DNA of 64,000 nucleotides, from positions 620,001 through 684,000 of the forward strand of contig JAZKHE010000002.1 in NCBI GenBank assembly GCA_040385525.1, written 5' to 3'. A program made the translations under genes and the position numbers. Origin of the DNA: JAZKHE01 sp040385525. Its GTDB lineage: Bacteria > Bacteroidota > Bacteroidia > UBA4408. The first letter of the stretch is position 1. Every line of letters begins with the position of its first letter. This document shows, piece after piece, positions 26,911-35,264 of this stretch. The notes under the pieces are model-generated. The model saw only the letters and a program-made list of their open reading frames with translations, was not told where the DNA came from and searched no databases.

Positions 26911-29556
26911 ATGAGTAAAAAAGCCGAAGTTGTAGAAACTCCATTAATGAAGCAATACAATGCTATAAAAGCAAAGTATCCTGATGCTTTATTGCTATTT
27001 AGAGTTGGCGATTTTTACGAAACCTTTGGCGAAGATGCGGTAAAAGCATCAGGTATTTTAGGGATAGTATTAACTAAACGCGCCAATGGTTCTGCTGCTT
27101 TTATTGAGTTAGCAGGATTTCCTCATCATTCCTTAGATACTTATTTGCCAAAATTAGTTCGTTCTGGTTTACGCGTTGCAATTTGCGATCAGTTAGAAGA
27201 TCCAAAGCTTACCAAAACAATTGTTAAGCGTGGTGTTACCGAATTGGTTACTCCAGGCGTTTCATACAACGATAAAGTTTTAGATAATAAAAACAATAAT
27301 TTTTTAGCATCAGTTTACTTCGAAAACAAAAAAACAGGCGTTTCCTTTTTGGATATTTCTACTGGTGAGTTCTTTGTTGCGGAAGGCTCAAACGATTATA
27401 TTGATAAGCTATTACAAAGTTTTAAACCCAACGAAATATTATATCCTAAACCAAAAAAGAATTTATTTAACGAGGTTTTTGGCGACAAATTTTGTACTTA
27501 CGCGTTAGACGAATGGGTATTTGCTATTGATTATGCAAAGGAAACTTTATTAAAACAATTTGGTACTAAAACATTAAAAGGTTTTGGTATTGATGGAATG
27601 CAAACTGCCATTATTGCAGCGGGTAGTGCTTTGCATTATTTAGCAGAAACGGCTCACGATAAAGTAAAACACATAACTGCAATTTCTCGTATTGAAGAGG
27701 ATAAATACGTTTGGTTGGATAGATTTACAATTCGAAATTTAGAATTATTTGGTTCGTATAACGAAAACGCACGAACACTTTTAGATGTAATAGATCAAAC
27801 TATTTCGCCAATGGGTTCCCGTTTATTAAAGCGTTGGTTGGCTTTGCCTTTAAAAGATATTGCGCCTATTAACGAACGTTTAGATGTAGTAGAATATTTT
27901 TTAAATAATTCGGAACAAAAAGAAAAAGTTAGAGAGCAAATAAAATTAGTTGGCGATTTAGAGCGCATAATTTCTAAAGTTGCAGTTGCTCGTATTTCGC
28001 CTCGTGAGGTTCAACAATTAAAAAGAGCTTTACAAGCAATTGAACCCATTAAAGAAATTTGTGCTTCATCGCAATCCCGATTGCTATCGGGACAACTACA
28101 AAAAATTGCAGAGCAGTTAAATCCTTGCGCTACAATAAGTTCGCGAATTGAAAAAGAATTACACGAAGATGCCCCAGTGATGCTTAACAAAGGTAATGTA
28201 ATTGCTGCGGGTGTTAATGCGGATTTAGACGAGCTAAGAGCTATTTCTACTTCGGGAAAAGATTTTTTATTACAAATGCAACAACGCGAAAGCGAACGTA
28301 CTGGAATAACTTCATTAAAAGTTGCCTTTAATAATGTTTTTGGGTATTATATTGAAGTTACCAATGCACATAAAAATAAAGTTCCAACAGATTGGATTCG
28401 AAAGCAAACACTAGTAAATGCTGAGCGTTACATTACGGAAGAATTGAAACAATACGAAGAAAAAATTCTTGGTGCAGAAGAAAAAATTGCAGCTATTGAA
28501 GCTAAAATTTTTAATGATTTAATAATTGCTTTAACCGATTATATTGTTCCCATTCAGCTTAATGCTAATTTAATTGCACGTTTAGATTGTTTAATTTGTT
28601 TTGCAATGTTAGCGCAATCAAACAATTATGTTCGTCCGCATTTAAACGATAGTACTGTTTTAAATATTACTGAAGGAAGGCATCCTGTTATTGAAAAACA
28701 ATTGCCAGTTTCTGAAGAATATGTTAGCAACGATGTTTATTTAGATGATGTTTCGCAACAAATAATTATGATTACAGGTCCTAACATGAGTGGTAAATCT
28801 GCATTGTTACGCCAAACTGCTTTAATTGTTATTTTAGCGCAAATGGGTTGTTATGTTCCTGCTAAACATGCCGAAATAGGTTTGATAGATAAAGTTTTTA
28901 CACGCGTTGGCGCATCAGATAATATATCGTCGGGCGAATCTACTTTTATGGTAGAGATGAACGAAACGGCAAGTATTTTAAATAATATTTCAAACAGAAG
29001 TTTAATATTACTTGATGAAATTGGTAGAGGTACAAGTACCTACGATGGAATTTCAATAGCCTGGGCAATTGCAGAGTTTTTACACAATCATCCTACTGCA
29101 AAACCCAAAACGTTATTCGCAACACATTATCATGAGTTAAACGAAATGTGTAATACAATGCCGCGCATTAAAAATTATAATGTTTCGGTAAAAGAACATA
29201 ATAATAAAATTATTTTCTTGCGTAAGTTAATTGCTGGAGGTAGCGAGCATAGCTTTGGAATACATGTGGCAAAAATGGCGGGTATGCCAAAAAAAGTACT
29301 CGATAGAGCTAACGAAATATTATTGCGTTTAGAAAATTCTCACGCTGGAGAGGATTCAAGAGCTAAGATTCAAGATTCAAGAAATAAGGGCGGAGTAAAA
29401 GGCGCAGAAGATTTTCAACTGAGTTTTTTTCAGTTAGACGACCCCGTTTTAGAATCAGTTAGAGAAGAGATATTAGGCACAGACATAAATACACTAACTC
29501 CAGTAGAAGCCTTAATGAAGCTAAATGAAATTAAGAAGTTGTTGGGTAATAGATAG
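26911..29556 (+). CDS. mutS: DNA mismatch repair ATPase MutS
   Basis: 881 residues from ATG 26911 (MSKKAEV); an in-frame ATG at 26902 is possible, but a -7-like TATTTTTA overlaps it. Full domain order: mismatch-binding domain with the Phe-x-Glu motif in [11 protein letters not shown], connector, core, clamp, and ABC ATPase with Walker [15 protein letters not shown] (about 620-635), [14 protein letters not shown] and ATHYHEL. It recognises mispairs. Two stretches look like repeat DNA read through in frame: a palindrome near residue 390 (QSRLLSGQ) and a heptamer repeat in the C-terminal linker near residue 816 ([12 protein letters not shown]). Neither breaks the frame. Confidence 0.97.
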   Translation: MSKKAEVVETPLMKQYNAIKAKYPDALLLFRVGDFYETFGEDAVKASGILGIVLTKRANGSAAFIELAGFPHHSLDTYLPKLVRSGLRVAICDQLEDPKLTKTIVKRGVTELVTPGVSYNDKVLDNKNNNFLASVYFENKKTGVSFLDISTGEFFVAEGSNDYIDKLLQSFKPNEILYPKPKKNLFNEVFGDKFCTYALDEWVFAIDYAKETLLKQFGTKTLKGFGIDGMQTAIIAAGSALHYLAETAHDKVKHITAISRIEEDKYVWLDRFTIRNLELFGSYNENARTLLDVIDQTISPMGSRLLKRWLALPLKDIAPINERLDVVEYFLNNSEQKEKVREQIKLVGDLERIISKVAVARISPREVQQLKRALQAIEPIKEICASSQSRLLSGQLQKIAEQLNPCATISSRIEKELHEDAPVMLNKGNVIAAGVNADLDELRAISTSGKDFLLQMQQRESERTGITSLKVAFNNVFGYYIEVTNAHKNKVPTDWIRKQTLVNAERYITEELKQYEEKILGAEEKIAAIEAKIFNDLIIALTDYIVPIQLNANLIARLDCLICFAMLAQSNNYVRPHLNDSTVLNITEGRHPVIEKQLPVSEEYVSNDVYLDDVSQQIIMITGPNMSGKSALLRQTALIVILAQMGCYVPAKHAEIGLIDKVFTRVGASDNISSGESTFMVEMNETASILNNISNRSLILLDEIGRGTSTYDGISIAWAIAEFLHNHPTAKPKTLFATHYHELNEMCNTMPRIKNYNVSVKEHNNKIIFLRKLIAGGSEHSFGIHVAKMAGMPKKVLDRANEILLRLENSHAGEDSRAKIQDSRNKGGVKGAEDFQLSFFQLDDPVLESVREEILGTDINTLTPVEALMKLNEIKKLLGNR
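28075..28092. repeat. Perfect palindrome inside mutS
   Basis: TCCCGAT, loop TGCT, ATCGGGA: a perfect 7-bp stem read in frame as SRLLSG. The same core forms the terminator at 25073 and, slightly altered, the hairpin at 57008. No T run follows it here. Confidence 0.7.
29353..29382. repeat. Heptamer repeat in the mutS linker
   Basis: GATTCAAGA occurs at 29353, 29367 and 29374, spaced 14 and 7 bases. It encodes part of the linker before the C-terminal MutS motif. Its reverse complement resembles a stretch at about 29650-29670 in the following intergenic region. Confidence 0.7.
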
Positions 29557-29745
29557 TTTTTGGTTTGAAGGTTGTAAAGTTAGAAAGTTGGAATGTTTAG
29601 GGTTTCTTAGTGTTTTTGGTTTACTGTTTTCGGCTCTTAACTCTTGGTTCTTATTTCTTAAATCTGTAATTAGCAAATTCTCCAATTTCCTAATTCATCA
29701 AATCTCCAACTCAAAAACTCACTAATTCCCTAATTTACCAATTAA
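29557..29745. repeat. Word-like repeat region between mutS and rlmB
   Basis: 189 bases between two gene 3' ends, made of short recurring words (AAAGTTAGAAAGTTGGAA, CTTATTTCTTAAATCT, CTCCAATTTCC, CTAATTCATCAAATC, CTAATTCCCTAATTTACC). CTAATTCATCAAATC also occurs at about 39091. No credible gene. Confidence 0.6.
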
Positions 29746-30504
29746 CTAGCCTCTCTGTCTAACCGCTTCGTATAAAACAATACCCGCAGCAACAGATACA
29801 TTTAACGATTCAATTTCGCCCATCAATGGCAATTTTGCTTTAGCGTCGCATAATTTTAAATATTCGCTAGATATACCATCTTCTTCCGAACCCATTACAA
29901 TACAAACAGGTTCTGTGTAATCTATTTTGGTATAAAAATCGTTTGTTTTTTCAGTGCAAGCAACAAGCTTCACACCGCTTTCTTTTAAATAATAAATAGC
30001 AACTTTTAAATTATCTTCTTTGCAAACAGGAATTTTATGTAAAGCCCCAGCAGATGTTTTTATGGCGTCGCTATTAATTTGCGCACCACCGCGCGACGGA
30101 ATAATTATTGCATCGACTCCAGCACATTCTGCAGTTCTGCAAATAGCGCCAAAATTCCGCACATCAGTAACTCTGTCTAGCATTAAAAACAATGGTGTTT
30201 TACCTTTTTCGTAAACCATTGGTAAAACTTGATCTAGTTTACTGTATTCTATTTCGGATAAAAACGCAATAACACCTTGGTGGTTTTTAGTTGTAAACTT
30301 ACGCAAACGCTCTTGCGGAACGTATTGAGCAATAATATTATGTTCTTTTAAAAGTGCTCTTAGTTCGCTAAAAAGATCGCCTTGAAGCCCGTTTTGAACG
30401 ATTACTTTGTCAATTTCTTTTCCTGCTTTTATAGCTTCTGCTAAAGCACGGATACCAAAAATCATATTGGTTTGTTCTTTGTTGCGGTTGTTTCTAAATT
30501 CCAC
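29746..30504 (-). CDS. rlmB: 23S rRNA (guanosine-2251-2'-O-)-methyltransferase RlmB
   Basis: 252 residues. An N-terminal substrate-binding domain (about 14-90, starting IFGIRALAEAIKAGK) precedes a SPOUT domain with NFGAICRTAECAG, MGSEEDGIS and SLNVSVAAGIVLYEA. This layout fits RlmB, which methylates G2251 in the P loop of 23S rRNA; some members instead act on other sites. The start is GTG at 30504, two bases after the stop of the GWxTD gene; an internal ATG at 30465 begins directly at IFGIRA and is an alternative. It is the last gene of the SCO1-to-rlmB run. Confidence 0.88.
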   Translation of the reverse strand: MEFRNNRNKEQTNMIFGIRALAEAIKAGKEIDKVIVQNGLQGDLFSELRALLKEHNIIAQYVPQERLRKFTTKNHQGVIAFLSEIEYSKLDQVLPMVYEKGKTPLFLMLDRVTDVRNFGAICRTAECAGVDAIIIPSRGGAQINSDAIKTSAGALHKIPVCKEDNLKVAIYYLKESGVKLVACTEKTNDFYTKIDYTEPVCIVMGSEEDGISSEYLKLCDAKAKLPLMGEIESLNVSVAAGIVLYEAVRQRG

Positions 30505-30505
30505 T

Positions 30506-31813
30506 TTATTCGTTTATTATTTTGCCCATTCTCCACGCATCTACAAATCGGTACCATTCTTCTTTGTAAATTTCACTTCTGTTTAGTTGATAATCGTTAT
30601 CTGTAAAAGGGTTTAATACTTTTACAAATGTAAAGCTTGTAGAACGATAATTTCCTTCTTCGCCATACAGCCAAGTTTCGCTTTCCGACTGTTTAAAAAT
30701 ACTATTTGGTGCTCCAAAAATTAAATAAACAATTCCTCTTTCGGTGCGCCAACCATCAACGTAAGAAGTAAAATATAAATTTGCTTTTTCAACTCTGTTG
30801 TAATACGCAAGTAAAGCCGATTTTGCTTTGTCTTTGTTACCAGTATTTTTTATCCAAAAATTTTCGATAGCTTCTTTTTTGTTGTTATTCAAATTCATGT
30901 CCTCGTATTCTTGTCGCGTTGTAATAAAACGAGTGGGGGGCAACAAATCGTTTCCGTTACTTAGAATTGGAAAATCATCATTAAATCTAAAAATTGTATA
31001 ACCTGTTTTGCTTGTAGAATCAACTTCTATTTGATAAAAGCCTTTTTTCGGAAAAACAAATTTAGCTTCATTTTTGGCGTTAAGTTTTAAAGTAAATGTG
31101 CTATCGGGTTTGTAGTCGAAAGATTTGTTGTTGGTTAAAACAAATGGCGGTGGTGGTAACTGAAAATCTCTGTTGTAATATTTTACAAACAATTGTTTTA
31201 CATTTTGTTTTTGGTTGTATTCTAAAAGTAATGTGTCAGTAGAGCCAACATAATTTGAAAAAGAAATAGAATTATTTTTATGTTTTAGTAGAAAATTTTC
31301 TCTCGTTAAGCCATTTGATTTATCAATGCTTAACAACGAAACCAATTCTGTGTTTTGGTTTAAATCTTTAATTTTTACTTCTAAAAAATAAGTGTTTCCA
31401 TACGTTGTATTTAACTCAACGTTACCTGTTAATGTACTGTTATTATTGGTTTTATTCGATTTGTCGTTTAAGGTAAAAGTTAATGAGTCTAAAAAATTGC
31501 CTGATGAATTTAATAGACGATAACTAATTTTTACAAAAGCGTTGTAACTATTGTCTGTGTTTAAATTATAAGCTAAACTATTTGTTGAAATTTGATAATA
31601 GAGTTTAGACTTTTCGTTACTGCTGTGGTAAACTTTTAATTTGTAATTTAGTTTAGGAGCTTCTTTTTGATAGGAATAAAAAGTTTTTGTGGTGTTGATT
31701 TTTGCTCCAGTTTGTTTCATAGAATTATAACAGCCGCTAAATAATACCGCAACTAAAAACAGCCAAACAGCGTTTAAAAGTATAGTTGTTTTATTTGTTG
31801 AAATAATTCTCAT
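30506..31813 (-). CDS. GWxTD-domain lipoprotein
   Basis: About 435 residues from ATG 31813; ATG 31843 would add ten. The signal peptide ends in the lipobox FSGC. The long middle is beta-rich, with short Ser/Thr/Asn-rich linkers. The C-terminal third (about 325-420) is the GWxTD domain: FWIKNTGNKDKAK, YFTSYVDGWRTERGIVYLIFGAPN and WLYGEEGNYRSTSFTF. The signature reads GWRTE here. The domain is known from Bacteroidota lipoproteins without a settled function. It follows the copper monooxygenase gene by under 50 bases and is close-packed with rlmB. A C6 tract at 30935-30940 is noted. Confidence 0.8.
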   Translation of the reverse strand: MRIISTNKTTILLNAVWLFLVAVLFSGCYNSMKQTGAKINTTKTFYSYQKEAPKLNYKLKVYHSSNEKSKLYYQISTNSLAYNLNTDNSYNAFVKISYRLLNSSGNFLDSLTFTLNDKSNKTNNNSTLTGNVELNTTYGNTYFLEVKIKDLNQNTELVSLLSIDKSNGLTRENFLLKHKNNSISFSNYVGSTDTLLLEYNQKQNVKQLFVKYYNRDFQLPPPPFVLTNNKSFDYKPDSTFTLKLNAKNEAKFVFPKKGFYQIEVDSTSKTGYTIFRFNDDFPILSNGNDLLPPTRFITTRQEYEDMNLNNNKKEAIENFWIKNTGNKDKAKSALLAYYNRVEKANLYFTSYVDGWRTERGIVYLIFGAPNSIFKQSESETWLYGEEGNYRSTSFTFVKVLNPFTDNDYQLNRSEIYKEEWYRFVDAWRMGKIINE

Positions 31814-31859
31814 TCTGGTTATAAAGATAGTGTTTTGAAACATAGAAATAATGCTTTTT

Positions 31860-33275
31860 TTATTTAAGCATTTCGTTTTCTAAACTAATGTTTTCGTCGC
31901 CTTGCTGATAGGGTAAATAATTAATAATAAACTGAAACATTTCGTCGGAAGTGCGCATACTTCCATCTCTTTCTCCAACTGTTTGTGGTGGCGAAAACGG
32001 ATTGTTAGAATTGTTTTTTGTATTGTCAAAAACACCATGCACATAAATTGTTGTGCCCGTTTCTAGTTTAATCATTTTTTTAAAAGTGTAAAAATACTGC
32101 CATCTAAAATCCCAATTATTAATACGAATAAGCGGAATTGTATCGCCATTTTGTTTTACTGCAAATGCCCAAAACGATTTGCCGAGCAAGTGCATATGTG
32201 GATTTATAGTAAGTAACGAAATATCTTTTTTTAAGGTGTATTGTGTTGTAAAAGTTTTTATTTCGTTTGGAGGAATACTAAGTGGCGGATTAATTTTTGT
32301 AATACCAACCGTACCCATAATAAATTCATGAATAGGGCGTTTTGGAGCCTCATCCATAAAAAAAATGTTGAACGATGATTTATCAAATTGGTCAATTGGC
32401 GTTGGACCAAAATGAATATCTTTTATGTAAAACGCACCTTTTTTAGTAAACTCATACCCTCCAATTCCATTTGGATAAACGGCTGCTGTTACTCCTGGTA
32501 AATAATTGCAAACCGATGGAGTTAAAAGCGGATACGTTCCATCGTCGTGTTTTACTCCAATTTTTTCATGAATTTCTGGTATTGAATGTGTTTCTTGATT
32601 TACACCTTTTTCACCATCAAAAACATTTTTCTTTTTATCGTATTCAAAACTCAATAGATGCGCATTTACGTGATGTAATAATTTTCTGTTTCCGGGAACA
32701 AACTCTATTGCTTTTACAAATTTATTTTCGGGTAATTCAAAACCAATTTTCATCACAATAAAATGGTCTTTATTGTTGCCTTCTATTTTAAAACTATCAG
32801 ATGCGCTAATTACCAAATCGGGTTTACCCAATTGCGAACCACTCGCAAATGTTGGATATTGTGGAGTTTTATTTTTATCGCCTTCTTTTTTACCGAATTT
32901 AACCCAGTTTTGAATTAAATCTATTTCATAATCTGTTAATCCTTTTTCGTTTGCAAAATGCGAATAAGTTCTGTCGGCAGGCCAAGGCGGCATATATCTT
33001 TTAAGCGTAATCAAAGCAATTGTTTTAGCTTTGCGCGAAACATCATTGTATGTAATTAATTCAAAAGGACCCGCTTCTCCTTTTCGGTGGCACGAAGTAC
33101 AGTTTTTATGAATAATAGGGGCAATGTGTTCGTTAAAAGTAATTTGTTCTGGATTTATATTTTGTTTTGTGCTGTGTTGCGATTTGTTGTTTTTGGTTAG
33201 GTAGAAAAATAAAACCAAAATTGCTATTAAAAAAATAGCAATACTTGCAACAATATGTTTTTTATTTAATTTCAT
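31860..33275 (-). CDS. Cytochrome c / copper type II ascorbate-dependent monooxygenase-like fusion
   Basis: 471 residues. A membrane helix or uncleaved signal (about 8-26) anchors a periplasmic protein. One heme c site, CTSCH (59-63), lies in a small cytochrome domain (about 45-130). The rest resembles the two-copper PHM/DBM monooxygenase fold. Candidate CuH ligands are H201, H202 and H288; candidate CuM ligands are H360, H362 and M446 (SDEMFQF). All six are present, so hydroxylation is possible. The heme domain could feed electrons in place of ascorbate; that is inference. The ATG overlaps the redoxin stop (TAATG). Confidence 0.85.
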   Translation of the reverse strand: MKLNKKHIVASIAIFLIAILVLFFYLTKNNKSQHSTKQNINPEQITFNEHIAPIIHKNCTSCHRKGEAGPFELITYNDVSRKAKTIALITLKRYMPPWPADRTYSHFANEKGLTDYEIDLIQNWVKFGKKEGDKNKTPQYPTFASGSQLGKPDLVISASDSFKIEGNNKDHFIVMKIGFELPENKFVKAIEFVPGNRKLLHHVNAHLLSFEYDKKKNVFDGEKGVNQETHSIPEIHEKIGVKHDDGTYPLLTPSVCNYLPGVTAAVYPNGIGGYEFTKKGAFYIKDIHFGPTPIDQFDKSSFNIFFMDEAPKRPIHEFIMGTVGITKINPPLSIPPNEIKTFTTQYTLKKDISLLTINPHMHLLGKSFWAFAVKQNGDTIPLIRINNWDFRWQYFYTFKKMIKLETGTTIYVHGVFDNTKNNSNNPFSPPQTVGERDGSMRTSDEMFQFIINYLPYQQGDENISLENEMLK

Positions 33276-33856
33276 TACTCAAGAATACAACCAACTGCAT
33301 TTGTTTTTTTTATTGTAATTGGTTTGCCTGCTACATAAGCGTTTACTGCATCTTTTAAATTGTGTTCTGTAGCTTTTGGTTTGTGTTTTCCTACATCATA
33401 CGCCCAATCGTCAATTCTGCCGCTGTAAATTGTTTTTCCTAAATTGTTTATTAAAAATACTTCAGGCGTTACACTTGCGCCTAAGTTTTTTTTTATTTCG
33501 TAATTTTCATCAATTAATAATTCAAACTGTACGTTGAATAATTTTTTGTAATGATTTATTTCTTGTACGGTATAAATTTTTCCGCTAACAACACCAATGT
33601 ATTTTATTTTTTTTGGAGCAAATAGTTTTTGTTGTTCATTAAGTGTTAATGCATAGTTTTGGCACAATGGGCAATCAGGCGAAATAATAATAAAAACGTT
33701 TCCTTTATTTTTTTTTAAATCGTTTAGGTTATAGTTTTTTCCTTCTAAAGTTTTTAAAGTTTTAGAGAAAATTGTTTGCGATTGTACATTGTTGCAGAAT
33801 AGCAATAGCGCAATTGTTTTAACGATTAAGTTTGTTTTTATAAAAGAAGTATTCAA
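33275..33856 (-). CDS. Periplasmic thioredoxin-fold protein (redoxin)
   Basis: 193 residues from a TTG start, the only start that keeps the signal peptide (ending FCNNVQSQ). The thioredoxin fold spans about 30-170 with a CPLC active site (SPDCPLCQNY, about 66). VTPEVFLIN is the usual cis-Pro strand, and YSGRIDDWAYDVGKHKP is typical of redoxins linked to cytochrome/monooxygenase genes. It may reduce a copper site or heme Cys in the operon products. It is coupled to the genes on both sides: the TTG is two bases past the SCO1 stop, and its stop overlaps the next ATG. Confidence 0.82.
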   Translation of the reverse strand: MNTSFIKTNLIVKTIALLLFCNNVQSQTIFSKTLKTLEGKNYNLNDLKKNKGNVFIIISPDCPLCQNYALTLNEQQKLFAPKKIKYIGVVSGKIYTVQEINHYKKLFNVQFELLIDENYEIKKNLGASVTPEVFLINNLGKTIYSGRIDDWAYDVGKHKPKATEHNLKDAVNAYVAGKPITIKKTNAVGCILE

Positions 33857-33858
33857 TG

Positions 33859-34521
33859 CTAATTATTTTCTTTGTATTTGTATTCTTTTAAAAGCAAGTT
33901 AATATCTTTTACTAATTGCTCCATTTGAGCTGGATTTGTTCCATCGTAATAACCTCTGATGTGTTTTTCTTTATCAACTAATGCAAAGTTTTGCGTGTGT
34001 ATAAAATCTTCAGGGCCACCATCGCCTTCTTCTGCATCTAAAAAATACGAGTAGCGCGCCATATCATACAATTCTTTTTTATTGCCAGTAACAAAATACC
34101 AATTTCCTTTTTTTGCATTGTGTTTGGTTGCGTATTCTAACAAAACAGAAACACTGTCTTCTTCAGGATTTACGGTGTGTGAAAGGAATTTAATGCTTGA
34201 ATTTGTTTCAAATTGTTTTGCGATTTTTTGCATCGACTCACTCATAATTGGGCAAATACTTTGACAAGTAACAAAAAAATAATCGGTTACATAAATACTA
34301 TTTTCAAAATCTTTTTGAATGGTTTTTTCGCCAAACTGATTTATAAAACTAAAATCTTTTACGGTATGAAAAGTAGTGTCGCCATTTGTAATTTCTTGCG
34401 GCGGACCATAATAAGGAAGCAAACGCAAAGGTTTATCTTTTTTAGTTAAAACAACTCCAATAATAATCGCCGCAGCCGCTCCTGTTAAAAGTAGAATGCT
34501 TAAAATGCTTTTTTTGTTCAT
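33859..34521 (-). CDS. SCO1/SenC-family copper chaperone
   Basis: 220 residues. An N-terminal membrane helix (about 5-26) anchors a thioredoxin fold. The copper-binding CxxxC is seen in VTCQSICPIMSES (about 85) and the third ligand His in FIHTQNFALVD (about 174). SCO proteins deliver copper to cytochrome oxidase or other periplasmic copper enzymes. Here the operon places it with a two-copper monooxygenase-like protein, so that may be the client. First gene of the run, with its promoter in the gap shared with hsp20. Confidence 0.9.
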   Translation of the reverse strand: MNKKSILSILLLTGAAAAIIIGVVLTKKDKPLRLLPYYGPPQEITNGDTTFHTVKDFSFINQFGEKTIQKDFENSIYVTDYFFVTCQSICPIMSESMQKIAKQFETNSSIKFLSHTVNPEEDSVSVLLEYATKHNAKKGNWYFVTGNKKELYDMARYSYFLDAEEGDGGPEDFIHTQNFALVDKEKHIRGYYDGTNPAQMEQLVKDINLLLKEYKYKENN

Positions 34522-34606
34522 AGTAATTTTTAGATGCTACAAATTTACAAAATCTTAGCGCTATTTAGTATTTCAAGCAAATTTGACTTTTTTAAAAACT
34601 AAAAAC

Positions 34607-34676
34607 AGACAAATTGTCTTTTTATCTTTAATTTATATGTCAAAATGTCTTGATTTTTGCTTTGGTATTTACTTTG
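34607..34676 (+). promoter_or_regulatory. Putative control region of hsp20
   Basis: AGACAAATTGTCT (34607-34619) is a perfect palindrome. A related half-site arrangement, GTCAAAATGTC, lies at 34639-34649. It adjoins a candidate -33 TTG (34650-34652) and a near-match -7 TTACTTTG (34669-34676). GAC/GTC half-sites so close to the promoter suggest an operator. Which protein binds is unknown. Confidence 0.35.
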
Positions 34677-34708
34677 ATTCTTCTGTTTTAAAACCAAAAA
34701 AAATAAAT

Positions 34709-34714
34709 AGGAGG
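34709..34714 (+). promoter_or_regulatory. Strong Shine-Dalgarno of hsp20
   Basis: AGGAGG nine bases before ATG 34724, within AAATAGGAGGAAA, which is repeated exactly before greA. It decides the hsp20 start over a longer frame that opens at 34583. Confidence 0.8.
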
Positions 34715-34723
34715 AAACAAATT

Positions 34724-35164
34724 ATGACACTTTTAAAAGTAAGCAACCAAAAACCAGTAAGAAGCATTTTTGATGATGTGTTTTTTAACGCACCTTTTTC
34801 TAATGCATTAGATTATTCATTTAAACAAAATGCAAATTTACCAGCGGTAAATATTTTAGAATCTGAGAAAGATTTTAAAATTGAATTTAATGCACCTGGT
34901 TTTGCTAAAGAAAATTTTAAAATTGAGTTAGAGAAAAACTTGCTTAATGTTAGCGCAGAACACTCAAGCGAGAATAGCTCAGAAAATAAAAACTATACAC
35001 GTAAAGAGTTTTCGTTTAGCTCGTTTAAGCGTTCGTTTAATTTGCCAGAATCTGTAAACACAGAAGCAATTGATGCAAAATATGAAAATGGAATTTTAAG
35101 ATTAGTGCTTCCAAAAAAAGAAGAACAACTTACCAAAGTGAGTAAAGAAATTAAAATTTCGTAA
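34724..35164 (+). CDS. Small heat-shock protein, Hsp20/alpha-crystallin family
   Basis: 146 residues from the ATG behind the AGGAGG site. The reading frame is open further upstream, but that part is leader. An alpha-crystallin domain covers about 40-135 with FKIEFNAPGFAKENFKIE, a central RKEFSFSSFKRSFNLPES, and AKYENGILRLVLPKKE containing the conserved G-x-L. A short C-terminal tail with IKI (an I-x-I oligomerisation motif) follows. It would hold unfolded proteins in the cytoplasm under stress. It is monocistronic, ending in a strong terminator. Confidence 0.95.
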   Translation: MTLLKVSNQKPVRSIFDDVFFNAPFSNALDYSFKQNANLPAVNILESEKDFKIEFNAPGFAKENFKIELEKNLLNVSAEHSSENSSENKNYTRKEFSFSSFKRSFNLPESVNTEAIDAKYENGILRLVLPKKEEQLTKVSKEIKIS

Positions 35165-35190
35165 TTGATATTTTAAATTAATTAATGTTT

Positions 35191-35220
35191 AAAACCCCAA
35201 ATTTATTTGGGGTTTTGTTT
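35191..35220 (+). terminator. Intrinsic terminator after hsp20
   Basis: AAAACCCCAAA (35191-35201) pairs perfectly with TTTGGGGTTTT (35206-35216) around TTTA, followed by further T. Confidence 0.85.
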
Positions 35221-35242
35221 TTTATACCTGTTTTAAAATCAC

Positions 35243-35250
35243 TATTTTTG
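35243..35250 (+). promoter_or_regulatory. -7 element of surE
   Basis: TATTTTTG matches TAnnTTTG, 14 bases before the surE ATG, directly after the hsp20 terminator. No -33 TTG is well placed. Confidence 0.4.
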
Positions 35251-35264
35251 TAAAAATAATTTTT

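Noticed and set aside
29525..29725. Open frame of 66 codons overlapping the end of mutS
   Set aside because: It starts inside mutS in another frame and runs through the repeat-word region. The protein is low-complexity and has no start context.
34583..34723. Upstream extension of hsp20
   Set aside because: The extra 47 codons are open by chance. The AGGAGG site and the family alignment place the start at 34724.
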